A stretch of DNA of 64,000 bases from Duganella aceris (GTDB taxonomy: Bacteria > Pseudomonadota > Gammaproteobacteria > Burkholderiales > Burkholderiaceae_D), in contig NZ_JAADJT010000005.1 of NCBI RefSeq assembly GCF_011090165.1, positions 62,001-126,000 on the forward strand. The letters run 5' to 3'. A model generated the notes under the pieces. It worked only from the letters and a program-made list of their open reading frames with translations. It did no database searches and was not told where the DNA came from. Every line of letters starts with the position of its first letter. Position 1 is the stretch's first letter. The position numbers and the translations under genes were made by a program. This document shows, piece by piece, positions 18,822-30,284 of this stretch.

Positions 18822-21800
18822 GTGCGTCTATCTTCCATCAAATTGTCGGGATTTAAGTCTTTCGTTGATCCCACCAATTTCCAGGTGCCGGGTCAGTTGG
18901 TCGGCGTGGTGGGGCCGAACGGTTGCGGCAAGTCGAATATCATCGACGCCGTGCGCTGGGTGCTGGGCGAATCCAAGGCTTCCGAGCTGCGCGGCGAGTC
19001 GATGCAGGACGTGATCTTCAACGGCTCGACCCACCGCAAACCCGCCGGCCGCTCGTCGGTGGAGCTGGTGTTCGACAACAACGACGGCAAGGCTTCCGGC
19101 CAATGGGGCCAGTACGCCGAGATCGCGGTCAAGCGCACGCTGACGCGCGACGGCACGTCCACTTATTACATCAACGGCCAGCCGGTGCGCCGGCGCGATA
19201 TCCAGGACATCTTCCTCGGCACCGGCCTCGGTCCGCGCGCCTACGCCATCATCGGCCAGGGCATGATCAGCCGCATCATCGAGTCGCGCCCGGAAGAGTT
19301 GCGCGTGTTCCTGGAAGAGGCGGCCGGCGTCTCCAAGTACAAGGAACGCCGCCGCGAAACCGAAAACCGTTTACACGATACGCGCGAAAACCTGCTGCGC
19401 GTCGAGGACATCCTGCGCGAGCTGAATTCGAACCTGGAAAAACTGGAAGGCCAGGCCGCCGTGGCCACCAAGTTCCACCAGCTGCAATCGGACCAGGAAG
19501 AGAAGCAGAAACTGCTTTGGCTGCTGCGCAAGCTGGAAGCCGAAAGCGAGCAGAAAAAATACTTCCGTGAAGTCGAGCAGGCGCAGAACGATCTGGAAGA
19601 GCAGACCGCCAAGCTGCGCAACGTCGAGCTGTCGCTGGAGCAGATGCGGCAAGGGCACTTCGCCGCCGGCGACCGGCTGCACACCGCGCAGGGCGCGCTG
19701 TATCAGACCAACGCCGAAATCGGCAGCCTGGAAGCGCAGATCAAGTTCGTCATCGAATCGCGCAGCCGCCTGCAACAGCAGCTGGCCGCGTTGACCGCGC
19801 AGCGCGACCAATGGCAGCAGCAGGCCACCGAGTACGGCGGCCAGATCGAGGAAGCCGAGTTCACGCTGGAGGAGCTGTCGGCCAAGGTCGAACAGTCGCA
19901 GATGATGGCCGAGCAAAAAGCCGAGTCGCTGCCGATGCTGGAGCAGTCGTGGCGCGAGGCGCAGACCAGGAGCACCGAATCGCGCGCCCGCATCATGCAG
20001 GCGCAGCAACAGCTGGAGCTGGAATCGGCGCATCAGCGCAACGCCAACAACATCCTCAACGGCCTGGCCGTGCGGCGCGAGCGTTTGCAGCAGGAGAAAA
20101 GCGGCTTGAGCCTCCCCGACAGCACGCACCTGAGCAATCTGCGCATGCAGCTGGAAGAGAAGCAGCAGGCGTTGGAGGAGCAGAGCTATCTGCTGGAGGA
20201 AGCGCAGGAGCAGCAACCCAAGCTGGAAGAAGAGCGTCACGCCGCGCAGCAGCAGGTCAACGCCGAAACGGCGGCCAACGCGCAGCTGGAGGCGCGTCTG
20301 AACGCGCTGCGCCAGATGCAGGAACGGGTGCAAACGCAGGGCAAGGTCACGCCGTGGCTGCAAAAGCACGAGCTGGATACGCTGCCGCGCCTGTGGCAAA
20401 AATTGAATATCGAATCCGGCTGGGAAACCGCGCTGGAATCGGTGCTGCGCGAGCGCACCTCGGCCTTGCAGATGTCGAACATCGAGTGGGCCAAGGCCTT
20501 CTTCAACGATGCGCCGCCGGCCAAGCTGGCCTTGTTCGCGCCGTCGACCGCCGTGCCGCCGGCGCCGGTGGAAGTGGCGGGACTGAAGCCCTTCCTGAAT
20601 CTGCTGAAGCTCAACGATCCCGGTCTGCGCGGCTTGCTGCAAGACTGGCTGCACAACGTCTACATCGCCGAAGACACCGCCGAGGCTTTCGCCGAACGCG
20701 GCAAGCTGCCGGCCGGCGCCTGCTTCGTCACACGCCAGGGCCATGCGGTCACCCAGGACAGCGTGCGGTTCTACGCCGCCGACTCGGAGCAGGACGGCAT
20801 GCTGGGCCGCCAGCAGGAGATCGACAACATCACCAAGCAGTTGCGCGCGCAGCAGATGCTGGCCGACGAGGCGCGCGCCCGTTCGGTGCGCGCCGATGCC
20901 GCCGTGACGGAGCTGACGCGCCGCCTCGGCGAGTACCGCGCCAGGCTGCAAAGCCTGCAATCGTCGGTGCATACGCTGCAACTGGATGTGGTCAAGCTGT
21001 CGGAGATCGAGGCGCGCTTCAACCAGCGCAGCAACCAGATCGAAACCGACCTGGCGGAAATCGCGATGCAGGAAGAAGAGCAAACCCAGGTCAAGATGGA
21101 GTCCGAGGAAAAGTTCGAGCAGCTCGACATGGAGCTCGGTAATCTGCAAGGCGAGCATGAAGACGGCCAGACCGAATTCCTGCAAAAGGAGCAGCGTCTG
21201 GCCGATGCGCGCGAATCGTTGCGCGACCTGGAACGCACGGCGCAGGAAGTGCAGTTCGCGGAAAAATCCCAGCGCAGCAAGATCGAGGAATTCCGCCGCA
21301 GTATCGCCACCGCGACCGCGCAGGTCACGCAGGTGAGCGAGAGTCTTGAAGCCGGCCGCATGGAGCTGGAGGGCCTGGAGCAGGGCACCGCCAACGAAGG
21401 CTTGCAGGAGCTGCTCGACCGTCGCACGGGGCAGGAGAAAGCGCTGTCCGACGCGCGCCACGAACTCGATCAGATCGCGCAGCAGCTGCGCATGTTCGAG
21501 GAAGGCCGCATGTCGACCGAGCGCGCCTTGCAGCCGCAGCGCGACAAGATCATGGAAATGCAGTTGAAGGAGCAGGCCGCGCGCCTGAACCAGGAACAGT
21601 TCGCGGCGCAGCTGGCCGAAGTGCAGGCCGACGAGGCGGCGCTGGCCGAGAAGCTGCATCCGGAGATGAAGGCGTCCTACCTGCAGGGCGAGGTGACGCG
21701 CCTGACCAATGCGATCTCGTTGCTGGGCGCGGTCAATCTGGCGGCGCTGGACGAACTGGCGACGGCGTCCGAGCGCAAGAACTTCCTCGATTCGCAGAAC

Positions 21801-22349
21801 GCGGATCTGACCGAGGCGATCAACACGCTGGAAGACGCCATCGCGCGGATCGACAAGGAAACCCGCGATCTGCTGCAAGATACTTTCGACCGCGTCAACG
21901 GTCACTTCTCCGAGCTGTTCCCGATCCTGTTCGGCGGCGGCCAGGCGAAGCTGATCATGACCGGCGATGAAATTCTCGACTCCGGCGTGCAGGTCATGGC
22001 CCAGCCGCCGGGCAAGAAGAACGCCACCATCCACCTGCTGTCCGGCGGTGAGAAGGCGCTGACGGCGACGGCGCTGGTGTTCTCGATGTTCCGACTTAAC
22101 CCGGCGCCGTTCTGCCTGCTCGACGAAGTCGACGCACCGCTGGACGACGCCAATACCGAACGATTCTGCCGGATGGTCAAGCGCATGTCCGCGCATACGC
22201 AATTCCTCTTCATCTCGCACAACAAGATTGCGATGGAGATGGCCAATCAACTGATCGGTGTGACGATGCAAGAGCAGGGCGTATCGCGCATCGTGGCGGT
22301 GGATATGGAATCCGCCGCAAACTTCGCTTCCGAGGCACAAGCAGCATGA
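18822..22349 (+). CDS. smc: Chromosome segregation protein SMC
   Basis: A 1175-residue SMC ATPase, the usual length, starting at GTG. The head half at the N terminus has Walker A VVGPNGCGKSNIIDAVRW near residues 28-45. Two very long coiled coils flank the hinge at about 510-660. The C-terminal head has the signature LLSGGEKALTATALVFSMF and Walker B PFCLLDEVDAPLDDAN. Dimers compact and organise sister chromosomes, normally with ScpA and ScpB, which are not encoded here. The stop codon overlaps the start of zipA (ATGA), and ligA follows, an arrangement common in betaproteobacteria. Confidence 0.98.
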   Translation: MRLSSIKLSGFKSFVDPTNFQVPGQLVGVVGPNGCGKSNIIDAVRWVLGESKASELRGESMQDVIFNGSTHRKPAGRSSVELVFDNNDGKASGQWGQYAEIAVKRTLTRDGTSTYYINGQPVRRRDIQDIFLGTGLGPRAYAIIGQGMISRIIESRPEELRVFLEEAAGVSKYKERRRETENRLHDTRENLLRVEDILRELNSNLEKLEGQAAVATKFHQLQSDQEEKQKLLWLLRKLEAESEQKKYFREVEQAQNDLEEQTAKLRNVELSLEQMRQGHFAAGDRLHTAQGALYQTNAEIGSLEAQIKFVIESRSRLQQQLAALTAQRDQWQQQATEYGGQIEEAEFTLEELSAKVEQSQMMAEQKAESLPMLEQSWREAQTRSTESRARIMQAQQQLELESAHQRNANNILNGLAVRRERLQQEKSGLSLPDSTHLSNLRMQLEEKQQALEEQSYLLEEAQEQQPKLEEERHAAQQQVNAETAANAQLEARLNALRQMQERVQTQGKVTPWLQKHELDTLPRLWQKLNIESGWETALESVLRERTSALQMSNIEWAKAFFNDAPPAKLALFAPSTAVPPAPVEVAGLKPFLNLLKLNDPGLRGLLQDWLHNVYIAEDTAEAFAERGKLPAGACFVTRQGHAVTQDSVRFYAADSEQDGMLGRQQEIDNITKQLRAQQMLADEARARSVRADAAVTELTRRLGEYRARLQSLQSSVHTLQLDVVKLSEIEARFNQRSNQIETDLAEIAMQEEEQTQVKMESEEKFEQLDMELGNLQGEHEDGQTEFLQKEQRLADARESLRDLERTAQEVQFAEKSQRSKIEEFRRSIATATAQVTQVSESLEAGRMELEGLEQGTANEGLQELLDRRTGQEKALSDARHELDQIAQQLRMFEEGRMSTERALQPQRDKIMEMQLKEQAARLNQEQFAAQLAEVQADEAALAEKLHPEMKASYLQGEVTRLTNAISLLGAVNLAALDELATASERKNFLDSQNADLTEAINTLEDAIARIDKETRDLLQDTFDRVNGHFSELFPILFGGGQAKLIMTGDEILDSGVQVMAQPPGKKNATIHLLSGGEKALTATALVFSMFRLNPAPFCLLDEVDAPLDDANTERFCRMVKRMSAHTQFLFISHNKIAMEMANQLIGVTMQEQGVSRIVAVDMESAANFASEAQAA

Positions 22350-23503
22350 CAGACCTACAAATGAGTTTGATCGGAATCGCGGGCGTATTCGTCGCCGGCG
22401 TTTTCACGTACAACAAGATCCAGGAATACAAGGCCAAGAAGACCGTGGAACGCGCCTTCTCGACCGACCATGACGATGTGCTGATGCGCACCGGCGATGC
22501 GCCGGCATCCGCTGTCGCGCGCCAGGAACCGAGCTTCTCGCTCGACAGCGCATCGCCCGGCGTGGCCGGCGGCGAGGCGTCCGCTTCGGCGGCCGCCTTG
22601 GGCGCCGTCGCGGCGGAGTTCAGTAGCGACGATCTCGATGACGGCGCCGCCGCCGATGCCGCGCTGGCCGCCCGCGCCAAGGCCGCGTCCACGGCGGCCG
22701 CCGAGCAAGCCACCGCGCTGGTCGATCCGCTGATCGATTGCCTGCTGCCGCTGGCGCTGGAAGGCGCGGCGCGCGGCGACAAGCTGCTGCCGGTGCTGCA
22801 AACGCTGCGCATGGTCGGCAACAAGCCGGTGCACTACATCGGCCTGGCCGTCAGCGGCGATTGGGAACCGATCACGCACGGCGGCGTCTACACCAAGCTG
22901 CAGGGCGGCGTACAGCTGGCCAGCCGCAGCACCGCGCTGAACGAACTGGAATACTCGGAGCTGGTCACGCGCCTGCGCGCGATGGCCGACGAAATCGGCG
23001 CCGAGCCGGAAATCCCGGACATGATCGAAGTGATGGCCGAGGCGCGCAATCTGCACCGCTTCGTCGCCGGCCACGACGCGCAACTGGGCGTCAATCTGCA
23101 AAGCAACGGCGCGCCGTGGGCGATTTCGACGCTGCTGGGCGCATTGGAGAAGCAGGGCTTCGACGTGCGTCCCGACGGCCGTTACGTGATGCCGGACGGC
23201 GAAGGCGGCTTCCTGTTCTCGCTGTCGACCAATGTCACGCTGGCGGAGGAAACCACGGCGCGCCTGACGCTGCTGCTGGACGTGCCATGCGTGGCGCCGT
23301 CGCGCGACGGCTTCGGCGCGATGGTGGCGTGCGCCAAATCGCTGGTGGGGCGCCTGGACGCGACCATCGTCGACGATTACAACCAGCCGCTGTCGGATGC
23401 GGCGCTGGGCGAGATCGCCGGCCAGGTGCAGGATTTCTACGCCGAGATGAACGATGCCGACATCCCGGCAGGTTCCACCCGCGCACTGCGTTTGTTCAGC
23501 TAA
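22346..23503 (+). CDS. zipA: Cell division protein ZipA (FtsZ-binding)
   Basis: A 385-residue protein anchored by an N-terminal membrane helix (SLIGIAGVFVAGVFTY, residues 7-22). An Ala/Ser/Asp-rich unstructured linker and a helical middle follow. The C-terminal domain (about 225-385, from NLQSNGAPWAISTLLGALEK to the end) is the FtsZ-binding fold. It tethers FtsZ to the inner membrane at the division site. The identification rests on topology, the C-terminal domain and its position between smc and ligA, because ZipA linkers diverge strongly. Confidence 0.87.
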   Translation: MTDLQMSLIGIAGVFVAGVFTYNKIQEYKAKKTVERAFSTDHDDVLMRTGDAPASAVARQEPSFSLDSASPGVAGGEASASAAALGAVAAEFSSDDLDDGAAADAALAARAKAASTAAAEQATALVDPLIDCLLPLALEGAARGDKLLPVLQTLRMVGNKPVHYIGLAVSGDWEPITHGGVYTKLQGGVQLASRSTALNELEYSELVTRLRAMADEIGAEPEIPDMIEVMAEARNLHRFVAGHDAQLGVNLQSNGAPWAISTLLGALEKQGFDVRPDGRYVMPDGEGGFLFSLSTNVTLAEETTARLTLLLDVPCVAPSRDGFGAMVACAKSLVGRLDATIVDDYNQPLSDAALGEIAGQVQDFYAEMNDADIPAGSTRALRLFS

Positions 23504-25858
<2,355 letters not shown>

Positions 25859-25859
25859 A

Positions 25860-26738
25860 ATGTCCAAAATAAGAAAAGCAGTGTTCCCGGTGGCCGGCCT
25901 CGGCAGCCGTTTCCTTCCCGCGACCAAGGCGCAGCCGAAGGAGATGCTGCCCATCGTCGACAAGCCGCTGATTCAATACGCGATGGAGGAGGCGGTGGCC
26001 GCCGGCATCACCGATATGGTGTTCATCACAGGCCGCAACAAGCGCGCCATCGAGGATCATTTCGACAAGGCCTACGAGCTGGAGGCGGAACTGGAAGCGG
26101 CCGACAAGCAGCATCTGCTGCAGCTGGTGCGCACGGTCATCCCGAAGAACATCAACTGCATCTACATCCGCCAGTCCGAGCCGCTGGGTCTGGGCCATGC
26201 GGTGCTGTGCGCGCGGCCGGTGATCGGCGACGAGCCGTTCGCCGTGCTGCTGGCCGACGATTTCATGGACACCGACGCCGGCGTCAAGCCGGTGCTGGCG
26301 CAGATGACCGAGCTGTATGAGCGCGAGGGCAGCAGCATCCTGGCGGTGCAGGACGTGCCGCGCGCGGCGACGCGCCAATATGGCATTGTCAGCGCGTCCG
26401 CCTACCTGCCGAAGCTGGAGACGGTGCAGGGCATCGTCGAGAAGCCGGCGCCGGAGCTGGCGCCGTCCACGCTGGCGGTGGTGGGGCGCTATGTGCTGTC
26501 TGGCCGCATCTTCGACTACTTGGAACACATCGGCAGCGGCGCCGGCGGCGAGATCCAGCTGACCGACGGCATCGCCGCGCTGATGCGCGATGAACGCGTG
26601 CTGGCCTACCGCTACGACGGCCAACGCTACGACTGCGGTTCGAAGCTGGGCTACCTGAAGGCGATGACGGCGATGGGTCTGAAACACGCGGAGACGGGCG
26701 AGGAGTATTGCCAGTTTCTGCGCGAGTTACAATGCTAG
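25860..26738 (+). CDS. galU: UTP-glucose-1-phosphate uridylyltransferase
   Basis: A 292-residue nucleotidyltransferase that makes UDP-glucose for exopolysaccharide, LPS and trehalose synthesis. The nucleotide-binding start [20 protein letters not shown], the Lys/Asp-rich middle [10 protein letters not shown] and the C-terminal [12 protein letters not shown] are characteristic. It begins one base after the ligA stop codon, so it is probably translated from the same message. Confidence 0.97.
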   Translation: MSKIRKAVFPVAGLGSRFLPATKAQPKEMLPIVDKPLIQYAMEEAVAAGITDMVFITGRNKRAIEDHFDKAYELEAELEAADKQHLLQLVRTVIPKNINCIYIRQSEPLGLGHAVLCARPVIGDEPFAVLLADDFMDTDAGVKPVLAQMTELYEREGSSILAVQDVPRAATRQYGIVSASAYLPKLETVQGIVEKPAPELAPSTLAVVGRYVLSGRIFDYLEHIGSGAGGEIQLTDGIAALMRDERVLAYRYDGQRYDCGSKLGYLKAMTAMGLKHAETGEEYCQFLRELQC

Positions 26739-26758
26739 CAATTTAAAGGAAACAGATC

Positions 26759-27295
26759 ATGGCCGTTCGTGAAATCCTGAAGATGGGCGATCCGCGCCTG
26801 CTGCGCGTGGCCGAGCCGGTGACCGAGTTCGACACGCCCGCCATGCGCGAGCTGATCGCCGATATGTTCGACACCATGCACGCGGCCAATGGCGCGGGCC
26901 TGGCCGCGCCGCAGATCGGCGTCAATTTGCAGCTGGTGATCTACGGCTTCAAGCAAAACGTGCGCTATCCGGATGCGCCGCAGGTGCCGGAAACGGTATT
27001 AATCAATCCGGTGCTGACGCCGCTGTCGGACGAGATGGAAGAGGGCTTCGAAGGTTGCCTGTCGGTGCCGCGATTGCGCGGCGCCGTGCCGCGCTGGAGC
27101 AAGCTGCGTTACGAGGGCGTCGATCAGCTCAATCAGCCGATCAAGCGCGAGGTGGACGGCTTCCATGCGCGCGTGGTGCAGCACGAGGTGGACCATCTGC
27201 TCGGCGTGCTGTACCCGATGCGCATCACCGACTTCTCCAAATTCGGCTTCACCGAAGTGATGTTCCCCGATCTCGATCCCAACGACGACGATTGA
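26759..27295 (+). CDS. def: Peptide deformylase
   Basis: A 178-residue metalloenzyme that removes the formyl group from new polypeptides. All three motifs are present: [11 protein letters not shown] (motif 1), EGCLSVP (motif 2, Cys metal ligand) and [12 protein letters not shown] (motif 3, HExxH with two His ligands and the catalytic Glu). AAAGGAAA lies before the start codon. It lies 20 bases after galU and 3 bases before the potassium channel gene. A second deformylase elsewhere, paired with fmt, is usual but cannot be seen here. Confidence 0.97.
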   Translation: MAVREILKMGDPRLLRVAEPVTEFDTPAMRELIADMFDTMHAANGAGLAAPQIGVNLQLVIYGFKQNVRYPDAPQVPETVLINPVLTPLSDEMEEGFEGCLSVPRLRGAVPRWSKLRYEGVDQLNQPIKREVDGFHARVVQHEVDHLLGVLYPMRITDFSKFGFTEVMFPDLDPNDDD

Positions 27296-27298
27296 TCC

Positions 27299-28273
27299 AT
27301 GAGCGAGCGCCCGCCCCATCCCGCTTCGCCGCCCGCGCAGACCGTCAAACGCCCCAAGGTGGGCAATGTGCGGGGCGAGTTCCAGATGGGGACATCGCGG
27401 ATCAAGCGGGTCGGCGTCAACCGCTGGTATTGGGGCGACATCTACCACTGGATGCTGACGCTCAGCTGGCCGCGCTTCTTCCTGCTGATCGGCGTGCTGT
27501 ACTTCATCACCAACCTTGGCTTCGCGCTGGCCTTCTTCGCGGTGCCGGGCTCCATCTCCAACGCGCGGCCGGGCTACTTCCCGGACTGCGTGTTTTTCTC
27601 GATCGAGACGCTGGCCACCGTCGGCTACGGCTACATGAATCCCGGCTCGACCTACGGCCATATCGTGGCATCGACCGAGATCCTGCTCGGCATGGTGGAG
27701 GTGGCGGCGGTGACCGGGCTGCTGTTCGCGCGCTTCTCGCGGCCGACCTCGCGCATCATGTTTTCCGATGTCGCCGTGGTGACGCCGTTTAACGGCGTGC
27801 CGACCTTGATGCTGCGCGCCGGGAACGAGCGCGCCAACCTGATACTGGAGGCATCGGTGCGTGCCTCTCTGATCCGCCGCGAGACCACGCTGGAGGGGCA
27901 GATCTTCACCCGTTTCTACGACCTGGAACTGGAGCGCAAGAACTCCGGCATCTTCGCGCTGACCTGGACCATCATGCACCGCATCGACGAAAACAGTCCC
28001 TTGTTCGGCAAGACGCAGCAGGATTTGCATGACGAGGGCGCGACGCTGGCGGTGGCGATGTCCGGCACCGACGACACGCTCAACGATTTCGTGCACGCGC
28101 GGCAGACGTATGCGGCGGAGCATATCTTTTTCGGCCATCACTTCGCCGACATCATGTCGGACAAGCAGGAGGGGGATGTGCGGATACTCGACTACAGCAA
28201 ATTCCACGACATCTACCCGGACGGCAGCAGCGGCGGCAGCATGCCCGGCGCGGCGCTGGCGCATCCAGGCTAG
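27299..28273 (+). CDS. Inward-rectifier potassium channel, KirBac type
   Basis: A 324-residue two-helix potassium channel. TM1 is FFLLIGVLYFITNLGFALAF, then comes the pore helix with the selectivity filter TVGYGYMNPG, then TM2 (STEILLGMVEVAAVTGLLFA). The remaining 180 residues form the cytoplasmic immunoglobulin-like Kir domain (VVTPFNGVPTLMLRAGNERA, RRETTLEG). It forms tetramers in the inner membrane. The gene starts 3 bases after def, so it may be cotranscribed with galU-def, although no functional link is evident. Confidence 0.95.
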   Translation: MSERPPHPASPPAQTVKRPKVGNVRGEFQMGTSRIKRVGVNRWYWGDIYHWMLTLSWPRFFLLIGVLYFITNLGFALAFFAVPGSISNARPGYFPDCVFFSIETLATVGYGYMNPGSTYGHIVASTEILLGMVEVAAVTGLLFARFSRPTSRIMFSDVAVVTPFNGVPTLMLRAGNERANLILEASVRASLIRRETTLEGQIFTRFYDLELERKNSGIFALTWTIMHRIDENSPLFGKTQQDLHDEGATLAVAMSGTDDTLNDFVHARQTYAAEHIFFGHHFADIMSDKQEGDVRILDYSKFHDIYPDGSSGGSMPGAALAHPG

Positions 28274-28277
28274 CGGC

Positions 28278-28706
28278 TTACTCTTCCTCGACGCCCAGCA
28301 GGTCGCGCGCGTTCAGCAGCGCGTAGACGATATCGGGATTCTTGCGGAAGCAGCGGCGCACGGCGGCGGGCAGCGCCTCGCGCGTCTTGCGGCACAGGCC
28401 CGGCCGCTCGATCAACTTGATCGACAAGCCCATGACGGTGCTGACGCCGCGCGTGCTGGGAGTGATGTTCAGCGTGACGCCGAGCTGCTCCAGGATGCGC
28501 TGCTTGATGCGGCCCAGATCCTCGTAGCTGGCGATGGCTTCGATACGCTCGATCAGCACCTTTTCCTGTTCACGCGTCAGGCGCAGTATGCGGATGTCGG
28601 TGTCGTCGGGCGCCTTGTCCCAGGCCTCCAGCAAGTCCTCGCGCCCGCACTCGCAAGCGCCGGGCGGGCACTCTTTGCGAATCGGGAAAGGCAGGGCTTG
28701 GGGCAT
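28278..28706 (-). CDS. Conserved-looking protein of unknown function, Cys-rich N terminus
   Basis: I do not recognise this 142-residue protein. The N terminus has three closely spaced cysteines in ECPPGACECGRE, which could bind a metal. A charged helical region follows (LTREQEKVLIERIEAIASYE, then LGRIKQRILEQL), a short beta-like stretch, and a C-terminal helical part ending in DIVYALLNARDLLGVEEE. It lies 42 bases downstream of topoisomerase IB on the same strand and may be cotranscribed. No clear ribosome-binding site precedes the ATG at 28706, so the start is uncertain. Confidence 0.65.
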   Translation of the reverse strand: MPQALPFPIRKECPPGACECGREDLLEAWDKAPDDTDIRILRLTREQEKVLIERIEAIASYEDLGRIKQRILEQLGVTLNITPSTRGVSTVMGLSIKLIERPGLCRKTREALPAAVRRCFRKNPDIVYALLNARDLLGVEEE

Positions 28707-28748
28707 GGCGCGGCGCTTGGCGGTCGGTGGCGGACCTGAATTTTACTC

Positions 28749-29849
28749 CTATTTTCCCGCCGCGGCCGATTGCAAACGCTGCTGCAACAGCGCCAGCACG
28801 GCGGCTTCCTCGGGACGCAGCGAGTGCAGGTCTTCCTGCAACTGCTGCTGGGCGCGGCGGCGCAGGGCCTTGAGCATGGTGCCGTCGAGGTAGGATTCGA
28901 TCACCGCCGGATGCACGTAGCACTTACGGCAGATGGTCGGCGTGTTGCCGAGTTTTTTTGCCACCGATTCGATCGCCTGTACCACGTTCTTCTTGGCCTG
29001 CGCCTCCGAATCGAACTTCTCGTATTCCAGCAGCGCCACCGCCGCCAGCACCGTGCCGGACCAGGTGCGGAAGTCCTTGGCGGTGTAGTCTTCGCCGGCG
29101 ATCGCCTGCAGGTATTCGTTGACGTCGGCCGAGCCTACCGTGTGGGCTTCGCCGTGGTCGTCGACGTACTGGAACAGGTCCTGGCCGGGCAAGTCGAGCG
29201 TGCGGCGGATGGTGTTGGCCAACCGCCGATCCTGCACTTCGACTTCATGATTGACGCCGCTCTTGCCGCGAAAGCGGAACTGCACCTTGCTGCCGTCCAG
29301 CCGCACGTGGCGCTCGCGCAGCGTGGTCAGGCCGAAGGATTTGTTCTCGCGCGCGTATTCCTCGTTCCCGATCCGCATCATGGTCGCTTCCAGCAGGTAG
29401 ACGATGGTGGCCAGCACCTTCTCGCGCGGCAGGCCCGGCTGCTTGAGCGCGGCGTCGACCGCGAGGCGTATCGCCGGCAGCGCCTTGCCGAAGCTGAGCA
29501 TGCGTTCGTATTTGGATTCGTCGCGCAGCGCGCGCCAGCGCGGGTGATAGCGGTACTGCTTGCGGCCGCGCGCATCGCGCCCGGTCGCCTGCAGATGGCC
29601 CAGCGGCTGCTTGCAGATCCAGACGTCCTGCCAGGCCGGCGGAATCACCAGCGATTTGATGCGGGCCAGCGTGTCGGCATCCTTGACGGCGTGGCCGTCG
29701 GCGTCGACGTAGTGGAAGTGCGCTCCACGCTTGCGGCGGGCGATGCCGGGCTGGTAGTCATGCACGTAACGCAGGCCGGCCGACTTGGCGGCGACTTGGG
29801 CATCATGTGTGGCGTCCGGGGCGGTCGCCGATGGTAAATCGCGTTTCAT
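28749..29849 (-). CDS. DNA topoisomerase IB (poxvirus/bacterial type)
   Basis: A 366-residue type IB topoisomerase that relaxes supercoils through a 3'-phosphotyrosine. The N-terminal domain has the signature GRDARGRKQYRYHPRWRA. The catalytic domain has MRIGNEEYARENKSFGLTTL with the active-site Arg/Lys, FRFRGKSG, KDFRTWSGT and the nucleophile Tyr in TICRKCYVHPAVIE. All expected active-site residues appear present. AAGGA lies before the start codon. It sits between two small unrecognised genes on the same strand. Confidence 0.95.
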   Translation of the reverse strand: MKRDLPSATAPDATHDAQVAAKSAGLRYVHDYQPGIARRKRGAHFHYVDADGHAVKDADTLARIKSLVIPPAWQDVWICKQPLGHLQATGRDARGRKQYRYHPRWRALRDESKYERMLSFGKALPAIRLAVDAALKQPGLPREKVLATIVYLLEATMMRIGNEEYARENKSFGLTTLRERHVRLDGSKVQFRFRGKSGVNHEVEVQDRRLANTIRRTLDLPGQDLFQYVDDHGEAHTVGSADVNEYLQAIAGEDYTAKDFRTWSGTVLAAVALLEYEKFDSEAQAKKNVVQAIESVAKKLGNTPTICRKCYVHPAVIESYLDGTMLKALRRRAQQQLQEDLHSLRPEEAAVLALLQQRLQSAAAGK

Positions 29850-29922
29850 CGCTGTCCTTGGTGAGCGGAGTATGAAGGATCGTACCCGCCGGCGAGAAGC
29901 GATGTTGTGCGCTAACGCACGA

Positions 29923-30150
29923 TCAGTCCATACGCTTCAGGCGCTGACCGACGATGCTCCATTTGCAGGGCTCATCGTGCACGGTGCCGGTCAAGACCCA
30001 GCCGGTGCCGAGCTTCTCGACGCCGATCTCGCAGTTGAGTTCCTTGGCCAGCTTTTCGGCCCAGCCCTTGGCGGCGCCCTGGCCCTTGAACAGCTCATTG
30101 CCCTCGTAGATCACGGTGGCGTCGAAAACGGAGGCGGCGAATATGGTCAT
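29923..30150 (-). CDS. Small hypothetical protein
   Basis: A 75-residue soluble protein. It has alternating beta strands and one helix: ATVIYEGNELF, a helical KGWAEKLAKELN, then EIGVEKLGTGWVLTG and a C-terminal CKWSIVGQRLKRMD. No family was recognised. AGGA lies 8 bases before the ATG. It is 73 bases upstream of the topoisomerase IB gene on the same strand. Confidence 0.65.
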   Translation of the reverse strand: MTIFAASVFDATVIYEGNELFKGQGAAKGWAEKLAKELNCEIGVEKLGTGWVLTGTVHDEPCKWSIVGQRLKRMD

Positions 30151-30178
30151 GGTGGTGGTCCTGGGAATGAAGCCGGTA

Positions 30179-30201
30179 TTGTGCCACCAATTTGTGCCAC
30201 C
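30179..30201. repeat. 10-bp direct repeat upstream of the porin-urt operon
   Basis: TTGTGCCACC occurs at 30179-30188 and again at 30192-30201, so the copies are 13 bases apart. They lie about 85-105 bases before the porin start codon, between divergently transcribed genes, where an activator or repressor could bind. No sigma54 -24/-12 promoter was found beside them. Confidence 0.6.
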
Positions 30202-30284
30202 CGCGCCACTACGTCATTCAACGTATTCCTCGCTGCTTGTCTGCTAGTTAATCTTGCAACATCCAAACCAAAAGGGAGAACAAG

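Noticed and set aside
19371-22340. A 989-residue minus-strand open frame opposite smc
   Set aside because: The Leu/Arg/Gln-rich translation mirrors coiled-coil codons of smc; no independent start signals or motifs.
30151-30284. Sigma54 promoter for the urea operon
   Set aside because: GTGCCA/TGGCAC cores occur, but none has a TTGC element at the required spacing in either direction.
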